Source: a virus. From it: DNA of 64,000 bases. The position numbers and the translations under genes are program-made. The stretch spans positions 1 to 64,000 of IMG/VR virus record IMGVR_UViG_3300036846_000738. One strand, given 5' to 3'. The notes under the pieces are model-generated. The model worked only from the letters and a program-made list of their open reading frames with translations. It was not told the DNA's origin and searched no databases. Of this stretch, positions 7,349 through 14,557 are shown piece after piece (position 1 is the first letter of the stretch; each line of letters begins with the position of its first letter).

Positions 7349-7996
7349 ATGCCCAAGACATTTCCAATTATGATCGAGGTCGAAGAGATTGCGCTGGGAC
7401 CGGTGCTTCGCCGACTCAACGAAATGCCGGGGATTGCAAAGCTGCATCTCGACTTGGGTCACGGCGGCGCGGGCAAGGACAGGCCCGAGCAAGGCGCGAG
7501 CCATGCGGTGGCCAAGGCTTCGGCCTCCAGCCTCGATGAGGCCGCTGTCAAGCTGCTGGCCGGTGGGCCAATGCATATCCGCGCAATCAGCGCAGGCCTC
7601 GGCGGCGCACGATCGCGCGCCTACGGCGTGATGACCCGGTTGCGCGTCAAGGGCCTCGCTCAACCCGGCGACGGTCCCGGAATGCATCAGCTCACAAGCA
7701 AGGGCGTCAAAAGCAATGGCGCCACGAACGGCGCCACGCCACCTCAAGTGACGCACGGCCCGAAAGGACGCGCCACGCCGGGCTCTGGCAACCGCGCATT
7801 GCTCGCCGGAATTGAGGCGGGTGCGGTTACGACGTCGGCGCTGCGCGATTATCTCGCCAGCGCTGGCATGTCGTCGAAGAGCATTCCCGGTGTGATCGTT
7901 CGCGCGAAACGCGACGGCCTAATCAAGATGGGCGGCGACGGTTACGAACTGACGGCGAAGGGACAAAAGACCAATGGAGTAGCGAACCATGGCTAG
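7349..7996 (+). CDS. Protein with two winged-helix-like domains
   Basis: 215 residues. Two similar segments each end with a wing-like strand (MHQLTSKGVKSNG and GYELTAKGQKTNG) after helical regions (EAAVKLLAGGPMHIRAI and LRDYLASAGMSSKS), consistent with tandem winged helix-turn-helix domains joined by a Gly/Asn/Thr-rich linker. Likely a DNA-binding regulator. GGGGG lies 9 bases before ATG7349. Overlaps the next gene by 8 bases. Confidence 0.72.
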   Translation: MPKTFPIMIEVEEIALGPVLRRLNEMPGIAKLHLDLGHGGAGKDRPEQGASHAVAKASASSLDEAAVKLLAGGPMHIRAISAGLGGARSRAYGVMTRLRVKGLAQPGDGPGMHQLTSKGVKSNGATNGATPPQVTHGPKGRATPGSGNRALLAGIEAGAVTTSALRDYLASAGMSSKSIPGVIVRAKRDGLIKMGGDGYELTAKGQKTNGVANHG

Positions 7997-8363
7997 AGGT
8001 TTTTTGCGCATCTATCGCACCTACTCCTATATCGACAAGAATCCGGTGATCGATAAGGTTCGAACGCTGGTGCAGGACGAAGGCCTGTTCAAGAAGCTCG
8101 GCATCGTTCACGAACTCTCCGGCGTCGCGGTCACGACGCTGGATAATTGGTTCAATGGCGCCACGCGCTCGCCGCAACACGCCACCATCGCTGCGGTGGT
8201 CACCTCGCTCGGCTACGAAGAACAATTCGTCAAGACAAAGAGTCTCGACATCGAAGCTGAACGCAAGGTGGCGGCGGCTTGGCTGCAAAAGCAGGAGAAG
8301 AAGAGCAAAGTGGCGCCTCCTGCAAAGACGAACGGGCACCGCAAGGCAAGGAAGAAGCGTTAA
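7989..8363 (+). CDS. Helix-turn-helix phage regulator
   Basis: 124 residues. The core GVAVTTLDNWFNGATRSPQ resembles the recognition helix of a Cro/C1-type helix-turn-helix, and the C-terminus is a Lys/Arg-rich tail. Small DNA-binding proteins of this form are common next to phage early genes in Bradyrhizobium. Candidate binder of one of the palindromes in the genome; no direct evidence for which. Confidence 0.75.
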   Translation: MARGFLRIYRTYSYIDKNPVIDKVRTLVQDEGLFKKLGIVHELSGVAVTTLDNWFNGATRSPQHATIAAVVTSLGYEEQFVKTKSLDIEAERKVAAAWLQKQEKKSKVAPPAKTNGHRKARKKR

Positions 8364-8377
8364 AAGGAGAACTGAAC

Positions 8378-8575
8378 TTGGTTACTATCGAGATGGATAT
8401 GCAAGCGCTGGACCTGCGCGAGAAGCTGGCGCACATCGATCAAATGCTCGCCGACCATGATCGCAAGCGGCAGGAAATCCGCTATGCACCATGGATGCTG
8501 CTCGCCTCCGGGATGACAACAGGAGCTGCTTTGTTCGCGTCAGGCGCTGCGTTCTTCAAGCTGTTCGGTGGATAA
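8378..8575 (+). CDS. Small single-span membrane protein
   Basis: 65 residues starting at TTG8378 with AAAGGAGAA eight bases upstream. N-terminal amphipathic helix (LREKLAHIDQMLADHDRKRQ) then one transmembrane segment (MLLASGMTTGAALFASGAAF). The cytoplasmic coiled-coil plus single C-terminal membrane anchor is seen in several phage superinfection or membrane-associated proteins; function here is not known. Confidence 0.72.
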   Translation: MVTIEMDMQALDLREKLAHIDQMLADHDRKRQEIRYAPWMLLASGMTTGAALFASGAAFFKLFGG

Positions 8576-8584
8576 TGCGTCACC

Positions 8585-8660
8585 GCGGTGATTGCCAGCT
8601 CTGTGCCTAGTGCCGGTGAAAAAGCCCGCGGGTACGGCATGCCAGTTCCAGAAATTTCAC
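8585..8660 (+). pseudogene. Remnant copy of the Cys-rich gene at 9115
   Basis: This stretch repeats, with internal deletions, bases 9128-9216 of the functional gene: both start GCGGTGATTGCCAGCTCTGT and both contain the run AAGCCCGCGGGTACGGCATG followed by CCAGTTCCAGAAATTTCAC. About 13 bases are missing and the frame is broken. It is a decayed duplicate and part of the duplication history of this block. Confidence 0.85.
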
Positions 8661-8675
8661 CGATAAGGACAGGCA

Positions 8676-8894
8676 ATGAGCAAGATTTTCACCGTCGCCC
8701 ATGTGCCGGAGGAGCTGGAGCAAAAATGGCTACAGCATCTGCGCGATTTCGACACCGCGCATCCCGGCTGCCATTTCGAGGTCGGCATCGATGGCCCGGA
8801 GACCAGCGTCGCCGACATGGTCAAGCGCATGACGGTCGAGCCGGGCCTGACCTTTACCAAGATTTTCGAGCGGGCGAAATGGAGCAAGCCGTGA
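8676..8894 (+). CDS. Small conserved phage protein
   Basis: 72 residues preceded by AAGGACAGGCA. Contains AHVPEELEQKWLQHLRDFD, common in small phage and plasmid proteins of alphaproteobacteria. Overlaps the next gene by GTGA. Function unknown. Confidence 0.78.
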   Translation: MSKIFTVAHVPEELEQKWLQHLRDFDTAHPGCHFEVGIDGPETSVADMVKRMTVEPGLTFTKIFERAKWSKP

Positions 8895-9118
8895 CAAGCC
8901 TTGCGATATGGACCGTCTACGACCACCCGCGCGATTATCCCGACAAAATTGTCGCGCGACGCTGGGATGTCGATTACGACGGTGCGAAGCCAACGTCCAG
9001 CATCATCGTCGGACCCGATCTGCAAACGCTGCGCGACATTCTCGAATTCGAGATGCACCTGACATGCCTTGCGCGCTTGCCGGAAGATGATCCGAAGATC
9101 GTGGAGACGTGGCTATGA
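8891..9118 (+). CDS. Small conserved phage protein (WTxYDHP family, copy 2)
   Basis: 75 residues starting at GTG8891 in a GTGA overlap. Paralogue of 2320-2559: WTVYDHP near the start and the identical C-terminus PEDDPKIVETWL, including the ATGA overlap into the next gene. Reading further upstream would enter the neighbouring gene, so the GTG start is preferred. Function unknown. Confidence 0.78.
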   Translation: MTSLAIWTVYDHPRDYPDKIVARRWDVDYDGAKPTSSIIVGPDLQTLRDILEFEMHLTCLARLPEDDPKIVETWL

Positions 9119-9654
9119 AACGAGAATGCGGTGATTGCCAGCTCTGTTGCAAACTGGTGCCGGTGGTGCCGCTGCAAAAGCCCGCGGGTACGGCATGCCA
9201 GTTCCAGAAATTTCACAAGGGCTGCACCGTCTACAACAAGCCAGCAATGCCTCCGGAATGTTCGCTGTGGAATTGCCGCTGGCTGATCGACGATGACACC
9301 AGCGAACTGTCGCGCCCGGACCGCTCACACTACGTGATCGATGTCATGCCAGACTTCATCACCATCTCGAACGAGGACGGCTCGACACAGAACATTCAGG
9401 TGGCGCAGATTTGGGTCGATCCGAAACATCCCGATGCCCACCGCGATCCGGCGCTGCGACGCTGGATGGTTCGCCGCGCCGAAGAGGGCATCGCCTGCTT
9501 GATCCGGTTCAATTCGCGGAATGGGTTCGCGATCTTTGCGCCGCCGTTTGATGTCAACGGTCAATGGCACGAGATCGAGAGCGGCATGAAGCCGGGGCCA
9601 ACGCATACGCTGACCGAAGTCGCGGCAGCGCTGGGCGGGAGCTTCATGCCGTGA
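9115..9654 (+). CDS. YkgJ-like Cys-cluster (Zn/Fe-binding) protein
   Basis: 179 residues. The N-terminus has CGDCQLCCKLVPV followed by CQF, KGCTVY, PPECSLWNC, which is the Cys pattern of the YkgJ zinc- or iron-chelating family. The remainder is alpha/beta with no other motif. A truncated copy of its 5' part lies at 8585-8660. Starts at the ATG in the ATGA overlap (an in-frame GTG two codons upstream is possible). Confidence 0.82.
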   Translation: MKRECGDCQLCCKLVPVVPLQKPAGTACQFQKFHKGCTVYNKPAMPPECSLWNCRWLIDDDTSELSRPDRSHYVIDVMPDFITISNEDGSTQNIQVAQIWVDPKHPDAHRDPALRRWMVRRAEEGIACLIRFNSRNGFAIFAPPFDVNGQWHEIESGMKPGPTHTLTEVAAALGGSFMP

Positions 9655-10241
9655 CTGACCGCCCATGGGAAAACGAACCGGACAGCCTCACTTTTGAGGC
9701 CGAGGGCCTGCCCTGCGCGATGCGCCGCGGCGTTTATGGTGTGTGGTGCGGCTATGTCGGCGTCGGCCCGGAGCATCCGCTGTTCGGCCTGCCCTATAAC
9801 CATCCGCTGAAATTGCCGCCGGGGTGGTTTGCGGCTCGCAAGCCATTTCCGGGCAGCGGCTCGATCGACATTATGCTTCATGCATTGGGCGGCAAGCCAC
9901 TTGAAGAGAGCTGCCAGATCAGTCTCGCCCTTGAGGTCCATGGCGGCGTCAGTTTCGCAGGCGTGCCGGAGGGCGCATCGGACGCACACTGGTGGTTCGG
10001 CTTCGATTGCGCCCATGCGGGTGACTATCTGCCCCGCGAAAACCGTGTCCAAACATTTATAAGCGAGATGATCGAGTCGATGCCGAAAGAAGCGCGCGAG
10101 ACCATGCGCAGAATCATGAACAAGCCGCGAGTTTATCGCGACCAGCAGTATGTCGTCAGCGAGTGCCAGTCGCTCGCTGCCCAACTGATCGCCATCGTCA
10201 AGGTGATCGAGCAACAGCAACACAACCAGAGGAGCCGTTGA
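9651..10241 (+). CDS. Conserved phage protein (GYVGVxPxHP family)
   Basis: 196 residues starting at GTG9651 (GTGA overlap). Contains CGYVGVGPEHPLFG, VHGGVSFAG and WWFGFDCAHAGDY, hallmark blocks of a family found in many phages and prophages of alphaproteobacteria, function unknown. The conserved His, Asp and Cys residues could form a metal site. Shares one base with the next gene (TGATG). Confidence 0.85.
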   Translation: MTDRPWENEPDSLTFEAEGLPCAMRRGVYGVWCGYVGVGPEHPLFGLPYNHPLKLPPGWFAARKPFPGSGSIDIMLHALGGKPLEESCQISLALEVHGGVSFAGVPEGASDAHWWFGFDCAHAGDYLPRENRVQTFISEMIESMPKEARETMRRIMNKPRVYRDQQYVVSECQSLAAQLIAIVKVIEQQQHNQRSR

Positions 10242-10633
10242 TGGCAAAAGCGAAACGAAAAATCGACCCGCGCACGAAAACCGACGTCGACGCCACGATA
10301 GGCGTGCGCGTGCGAACCCGCCGCGTGGAGCGCCAAATGTCACAAGACGTTCTCGGCAAGGCCCTCGGCATCTCGTTTCAGCAGGTGCAGAAATACGAGA
10401 AGGGCGCCAACCGCATCACCATGTCGCGGCTGCAGAAGATCGCCGAACTGCTGGATGTGCCGATCACCTATTTCTATGGCGACGGCAATCCGGTGCGCAA
10501 AACAGAGGTTGACACGCTACTGTCGGGGCATGACGCGGCCACGATGCGGCTGTTGCGCGCCTACGCCGACATCAAGAATCGGGACACAGCGCACGCAGTG
10601 GTGACGCTGACTGAACTGATCGCCGGTGAATGA
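10241..10633 (+). CDS. XRE/Cro-C1-family transcriptional regulator
   Basis: 130 residues. After a basic N-terminus an HTH_XRE domain is clear: GVRVRTRRVERQMSQDVL, then GISFQQVQKYEKGANRI and MSRLQKIAELLDVP. The C-terminal region (LLRAYADIKNRDTAHAV) is typical of the rhizobial phage repressor-like group with YFYGD. It is the best single candidate for a phage repressor, although it sits at the end of an operon and not divergent to one. A dyad-containing gap lies 270 bases downstream. Confidence 0.88.
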   Translation: MAKAKRKIDPRTKTDVDATIGVRVRTRRVERQMSQDVLGKALGISFQQVQKYEKGANRITMSRLQKIAELLDVPITYFYGDGNPVRKTEVDTLLSGHDAATMRLLRAYADIKNRDTAHAVVTLTELIAGE

Positions 10634-10899
10634 TGGTCAAAATCGAAACATTGGTTCACGCCGAACCCAACGAGGCGCCGATCGAGGAGCTGTTTGCCTT
10701 TCTCTCGATCGACGAGACCGGCGAAGGCATCTGCGCCGCCATCCTCCCGGAGGTTGGCTCGACGCCATTGATCACGTCGAAGGCGCGCGTCGCGGAGTTG
10801 ATGAAGGACAAGGCGCAAGAGATCGCCTCGCTGGCGGGCAAGCCGGTGCGGCTGGTCCGGTTCACGCGCGCCGATGTGGTGTGGAAAAGTCGAGCTTAA
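10630..10899 (+). CDS. Small conserved phage protein
   Basis: 89 residues; starts in the ATGA overlap with the XRE gene. Contains FAFLSIDETGEGICAAIL and PVRLVRF, the pattern of a small phage protein family of unknown function. Last gene of the early operon before a 220-bp gap. Confidence 0.78.
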   Translation: MMVKIETLVHAEPNEAPIEELFAFLSIDETGEGICAAILPEVGSTPLITSKARVAELMKDKAQEIASLAGKPVRLVRFTRADVVWKSRA

Positions 10900-11119
10900 C
10901 TGACGCAAGCTCCATTTTTGGTTGCGCACCATAATCATCGCGTCAGAGCAACTTTCAAAATTATTTTCGTCAATGATTTCGGTCGCGATCGGCGCGTAAG
11001 TCATTGACGCGCGCAACTCGCTCAGCAGTTGTATGTGTTTTATGCTAATATGTCCGTGCGAGTGGGGAAAAGCTCCACGCGCGGGTTGTTTGAAAATGTA
11101 AATCAGAAAGGACACGACA
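10900..11119 (+). promoter_or_regulatory. AT-rich control region with inverted repeat
   Basis: 220 bp without a gene. A perfect 9-bp inverted repeat (CGTCAATGA at 10968-10976 and TCATTGACG at 11001-11009) flanks a 24-bp spacer, and AT-rich TATGCTAATAT stands at 11041-11051. It must hold the promoter of 11120-11614, since the gene stands alone, but no spaced -35/-10 pair is convincing. The dyad is a candidate operator, possibly for the nearby XRE protein. Confidence 0.4.
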
Positions 11120-11614
11120 ATGGCTAAGAAGCCAACGCTCGACCATGTGACGCTTGCAATTGCACGATGGCAGACACGACTGCGACGTGCGGTTCGCATG
11201 ATCGAGAAACTTGAGAAGCAGCGAAAGCGAATCGAGAAGGCCGCCGCCGCCAATTTCACGGCAATGGTACAGTCCCGGCGCAGTCCGCCGCGACCTGCTG
11301 CCATTCGAGAGGCGGCGCACGACCAGCGGATCGGCAAGCTCATCACCGAGACGATCGCAGATCAGGGTCTGAGCCCCAAGCCCGAGCGCAAGCCAGAGCC
11401 CGCGCCGGTCGCCGCGATCGACACCTCGATCCCGGACTTCCTGCAACGCAAGAAGCTCGATCCGGTCGCGGAGCAAATCCTGCAGGAGCAGCAGGACCTC
11501 AAGCGCCGGAAGTCGGCCGGTCGCATCGCCAAGATGAAGGCGAAGGCGAAGGGCGATCTGAAAAAGATGCCGCTGACTGGCAAGGCCGCGCTCGACGCGA
11601 TCCGCGGCACATAA
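11120..11614 (+). CDS. Basic coiled-coil phage protein
   Basis: 164 residues, preceded by AGAAAGGACACGACA. The N-terminal half is a long basic helix (RAVRMIEKLEKQRKRIEKA) and the C-terminus is again Lys/Arg-rich (GRIAKMKAKAKGDLKKM), with a Pro-rich centre. It looks like a nucleic-acid-associated or structural protein; no family recognised. Monocistronic, ended by the convergent terminators. Confidence 0.8.
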   Translation: MAKKPTLDHVTLAIARWQTRLRRAVRMIEKLEKQRKRIEKAAAANFTAMVQSRRSPPRPAAIREAAHDQRIGKLITETIADQGLSPKPERKPEPAPVAAIDTSIPDFLQRKKLDPVAEQILQEQQDLKRRKSAGRIAKMKAKAKGDLKKMPLTGKAALDAIRGT

Positions 11615-11638
11615 AAAAACCCCGGAGTGATCCGGGGT
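11613..11638 (-). terminator. Intrinsic terminator for the leftward late operon
   Basis: Perfect 8-bp stem ACCCCGGA/TCCGGGGT with a GTGA loop, followed on the minus strand by a run of seven T. Orientation fits the end of the leftward transcripts that begin near 38.3 kb. Confidence 0.85.
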
Positions 11639-11675
11639 CAGAAGCGAAGTAGGATTTGAACTGACTAGCAGAAAG

Positions 11676-11707
11676 AGGCCGCTCTGGGCAACCGGGGCGG
11701 CCTTTTT
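11676..11707 (+). terminator. Intrinsic terminator for the rightward early block
   Basis: Stem AGGCCGC/GCGGCCT with a 14-base loop, followed by TTTTT on the plus strand. Together with the previous hairpin it forms a convergent terminator pair between rightward and leftward transcription units. Confidence 0.75.
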
Positions 11708-11833
11708 ATGTCTTGGGAACCCGGCGGCGGCTTCGGGTGCCTGATCCAGCGATCCAAGGCCGCCGCGATCTTCCGGCGTCGCTCCTCGCACCCCCGACAA
11801 CGGAGATTGATCTTTCTGGCCAGCGACTTACCT

Positions 11834-12112
11834 ATGCGAGTCATGAAACTGGTCTGCGCCTCCTGTCACCGCCACTGGACCCCGAAAAGGCGCCAGAAGC
11901 GGACCGATTCCTGCCCGGCCTGTCGGCACCTGCACCTGAGTGAGGCGCAGCGCCGGGTCTGGCACCGCAGGCGATTGCTGGCCCCTACAGGGCCGGTCCC
12001 GGAGCCCGGACCCTACCTAGCGGCCGATCTCGATCGGCTCATGGCGGAGGCCGACAGGGCGGCTGCCAAGGCCTTGGAGGCCGCCCTTTCGATCACCCGG
12101 CGTCGCCTCTAA
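11834..12112 (+). CDS. Possible zinc-ribbon protein
   Basis: 92 residues from ATG11834; the frame is open back to an ATG inside the T-run of the plus terminator, which is unlikely as a start. Two Cys pairs (CASCHRHW and CPACRHLH) indicate a zinc ribbon, then an Ala-rich helix. No convincing ribosome-binding site, and it overlaps the end of the convergent gene at 12093 by 20 bases. Its being a real gene is moderately supported by the intact CxxC pairs. Confidence 0.5.
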   Translation: MRVMKLVCASCHRHWTPKRRQKRTDSCPACRHLHLSEAQRRVWHRRRLLAPTGPVPEPGPYLAADLDRLMAEADRAAAKALEAALSITRRRL

Positions 12113-12299
12113 GGCGCGCTTCGGCCGCGGCGAGCTGCCGCTTCAGCTCGGCGACTTGCTGCAGCAACGCTGCCACCACGGCGGCGCTCCAAGCTGTGGA
12201 CGCGCAGGTCGTGCAAAATGGCACCGTCGATTCCGGACTGACGAATCTGCCACAGATGATGCAGTCACGCACAAGGTTGACCCCCCATTTTTCACTCAT
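12093..12299 (-). CDS. Small zinc-binding coiled-coil protein
   Basis: 68 residues. N-terminal CIICGRF and CTTCAS pairs form a probable zinc knuckle, followed by a helix ending LLQQVAELKRQLAAAEARL. Starts in an ATGA overlap with the tiny membrane protein upstream. Last gene of the leftward lysis/tail operon. Role unknown. Confidence 0.7.
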   Translation of the reverse strand: MSEKWGVNLVRDCIICGRFVSPESTVPFCTTCASTAWSAAVVAALLQQVAELKRQLAAAEARLRGDAG

Positions 12300-12385
12300 C
12301 CCCAGATCATGTTGGCCGCCAACGCCAAGAGAACCACGATCGTGACAGCTCCGGCGACCAAGATCATGTCGTGAGTCGAGAGCAT
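12296..12385 (-). CDS. 29-residue membrane peptide
   Basis: Translation MLSTHDM then a single hydrophobic span (ILVAGAVTIVVLLALAANM) and IWG. AGGGG lies six bases before the chosen ATG; an in-frame ATG two codons earlier is possible. The neighbours (holin-like protein, endolysin, anchored protein) suggest a lysis-related membrane peptide, but it is too short for a family call. Confidence 0.55.
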   Translation of the reverse strand: MLSTHDMILVAGAVTIVVLLALAANMIWG

Positions 12386-12455
12386 CAGCATCCCCTGCAG
12401 ATTGATGGCGGCCCCGGCGGCACAGGCGGCAACGGGTCGACTCTGGAGGGCCGAT

Positions 12456-12668
12456 CTACTTTCCCAAGCGAGGGACACCAAGGTCGCCGCCGACAAACTG
12501 CAGCAGCAGCAGGATCACGATCAGCACGCCGATCGCTATGATGGCGAAGCGCGCGACCCTTGCGAAGGGTTCAGGCAACGGAACCATGTCGACCAGATAG
12601 GTCAGCAACCAGACGATCAGACCGATGACGATCAGATATATGACCAGATAAACCAGTGAAGCGATCAT
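12456..12668 (-). CDS. Two-span holin-like membrane protein
   Basis: 70 residues with two transmembrane segments (LVYLVIYLIVIGLIVWLLT and IIAIGVLIVILLLLQFV) joined by a short loop containing PLPEPF. This is the form of the Thivi_2564-type small membrane proteins often placed beside phage endolysins. AGGAG eight bases before the ATG fixes the start. Likely the holin that lets the endolysin at 12691 reach the wall. Confidence 0.75.
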   Translation of the reverse strand: MIASLVYLVIYLIVIGLIVWLLTYLVDMVPLPEPFARVARFAIIAIGVLIVILLLLQFVGGDLGVPRLGK

Positions 12669-12690
12669 GACTGGACTCCTTTTCGATTTT

Positions 12691-14049
12691 TCAAACCTGC
12701 GGAGCCATCTGCTCCTGTATCGCGTAGAACATCCGATTGGCCGAGGGCAGCAGCTCAACCTCCTTGCGGTTGATTGGCCCCCAATGCTGGCGACGATTGC
12801 GCAGACCGATTGCCGTGATGTCGATATGCGCGGGCGGGCACTGCTTGCTCAAATCCTGATAGTCGAGACCTTGGCCGCTGCCATAACTATCCCAGTCCGA
12901 ACTGTCGCAGGACACGCCCTCGCTGAACGTCGACAGGTAGCATTGCGTGTACCCGCCTTTGACATCGAGTGACGGTGCCCACATCTCAAAGAGCTTTTCG
13001 ATTTCGTCTGAGCACGATGAGATGTTCCACGAGGTCTGGAATAGTCCGGCCTCGCAGGTGTCGCTCGATACATTCTCGGCGCTCATGTCGCGACCGACAC
13101 AATGCTGACCGCTGCTCTCGCGCATGCCAAGCCCGAGCATCAGCACCATAAGATGGCGCAAGGTATCGATGCCGCCCTCCTCGTCGTTCGACATGCCGAG
13201 CGCGGAAAACTCGTCGGCGTACCATGACAGTGCGTCCAGATCAGGATCGTGGCTGTCGGGCTTGGCCATTTCCCTGACGGCGGAATCCCGCAGATAAAAG
13301 CGCTGCACCAACTGCGCCCACGCCAGCGCCATGCCCATGATGTAGCCGGGCGGTGCCTGACCGCGGTCTCGCCAGTCGTAGTCGGCAATGGCGGAGTCGA
13401 CCGCGATCTCGCAAATCGCGTCGTAGGTTTGCGTATCAAACGGCGGCGGCATGACCGGAGAAGCGCCCGGAGCGACCGGCGATTCCGGTTGTTCCGGTTC
13501 GCCGATTTCCACGCCGCCGATCGTCGCCGCAATGGCGCGGCAAATGTCGTCAAAATTTTCCAGATAGCTTGCGCAATCGACCGTGCTGTCGACGAAACAC
13601 ACCTCGATCAAAATCGCTGGTTCGGTCGTATTGTTCAGAAAGAACAGATCGGTGCGCTGCTTGGGTCCGCGATCCACTAGGCCGCCCGCAAAGGCGATCG
13701 CCTCGCTGACATCGCGCGCGAGATCGTGCTGGCTGACATAAAGACATTCGGTCCCCATCGGCTTGTCGCACACTTCAAAAGCATTGAAGTGAACGCTGCA
13801 ATCAAGCTCGCGCTTCTTGCTATTATGGAAATCGACAATGGTGTTCAGATTGGTCGTCTGGTCCCGGCTGGTGTCGTCGTGAAACGTGGTCACGTCGACG
13901 CCAGCCAGCCGCAAAAATTCCGCCACGCGCTCGACCACGCGCCGCGCCTCGTCGACTTCGTCGAGCCCCCACACTTCCGGTCCGGCGGCGCCGCGTACAT
14001 AGAGCCCATGGCCTGATGAGATGACAACCGAAGGCATATTCATCCTCAC
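12691..14049 (-). CDS. Bifunctional endolysin: amidase_3 plus lysozyme-like domain
   Basis: About 450 residues. The N-terminal 190 residues form an N-acetylmuramoyl-L-alanine amidase (Amidase_3): zinc-ligand His in SSGHG, His in CSVHFNA and the catalytic Glu in AILIEVCFVDS. After a Pro-rich linker the C-terminal 250 residues contain GMRESSGQHCVG and CEAGLFQTSWN, which resemble the catalytic Glu and GLFQ motif of transglycosylase/lysozyme folds. Cys content is high. Starts at GTG14049 (GTGA overlap) or at ATG14037, which has GTGAGG upstream. It degrades peptidoglycan at lysis. Confidence 0.85.
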   Translation of the reverse strand: MRMNMPSVVISSGHGLYVRGAAGPEVWGLDEVDEARRVVERVAEFLRLAGVDVTTFHDDTSRDQTTNLNTIVDFHNSKKRELDCSVHFNAFEVCDKPMGTECLYVSQHDLARDVSEAIAFAGGLVDRGPKQRTDLFFLNNTTEPAILIEVCFVDSTVDCASYLENFDDICRAIAATIGGVEIGEPEQPESPVAPGASPVMPPPFDTQTYDAICEIAVDSAIADYDWRDRGQAPPGYIMGMALAWAQLVQRFYLRDSAVREMAKPDSHDPDLDALSWYADEFSALGMSNDEEGGIDTLRHLMVLMLGLGMRESSGQHCVGRDMSAENVSSDTCEAGLFQTSWNISSCSDEIEKLFEMWAPSLDVKGGYTQCYLSTFSEGVSCDSSDWDSYGSGQGLDYQDLSKQCPPAHIDITAIGLRNRRQHWGPINRKEVELLPSANRMFYAIQEQMAPQV

Positions 14050-14369
14050 TGTTGCTGCTGTTGCTTGCTTTTGATTTCATTGGCGTCGATCTCAGCCATC
14101 ACTCCGATATAGGCGCGCTGCGCTTGACGAAGCCCCACTCGGGCGCGCTCCGGCTGATTACTCTGGTCCTTCATCCATATCGCGATCAGATGCTTGACCT
14201 GATCAACATAGGCGTCATCGAGCGCCCGTCGATCCAGCACAAACATCTGTTCATCGTATTTCGATTTTTGGCGCGGCTCGGCCGCCGGGAAAGCAGGCAT
14301 CAATAATTGAAGCGTCAACCATATCTCCACAACGACAACAATTGCGGCGATGACGATTGCTTTCCACAT
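14046..14369 (-). CDS. N-terminally anchored protein, candidate inner-membrane spanin
   Basis: 107 residues: MWK then a membrane anchor (AIVIAAIVVVVEIWLTLQLL), a short linker, then helical periplasmic sequence (EIDANEIKSKQQQQQ at the end). The topology and the place beside the endolysin and holin fit an Rz-like i-spanin, though no nested Rz1 lipobox gene was found. GAGGGTGAG precedes the ATG. Confidence 0.65.
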   Translation of the reverse strand: MWKAIVIAAIVVVVEIWLTLQLLMPAFPAAEPRQKSKYDEQMFVLDRRALDDAYVDQVKHLIAIWMKDQSNQPERARVGLRQAQRAYIGVMAEIDANEIKSKQQQQQ

Positions 14370-14376
14370 CTCACCC

Positions 14377-14544
14377 TCACCCGGAGGGCGGCGGTAACGG
14401 TGGCGCCGGATCGGGCACACCGCCAGCCGCCAGCCATTCCAGATAGGCTTCGTAGTCGATGTTGTCGTTGTCCTTTGGTATGAAGGCGTGGTCGATGGTG
14501 CGTGTGATGCTACCCGGCCACGGTGCTAATTCATATTCAGCCAT
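14377..14544 (-). CDS. Small tail-fibre-associated protein
   Basis: 55 residues from the ATG with AAAGGTC upstream. Contains ITRTIDHAFIPKDNDN and DYEAYLEWLAAGGVPDPAPP, the pattern of short proteins encoded after tail fibre genes, probably in fibre assembly. The Pro-rich end is typical. Confidence 0.72.
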   Translation of the reverse strand: MAEYELAPWPGSITRTIDHAFIPKDNDNIDYEAYLEWLAAGGVPDPAPPLPPPSG

Positions 14545-14557
14545 GACTGACCTTTCA

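Noticed and set aside
11641-11675. tRNA 3'-end-like sequence on the minus strand (GTTCAAATCC)
   Set aside because: The T-stem does not pair (only three of five positions) and no acceptor, D or anticodon arms are present; it lies between two terminators.
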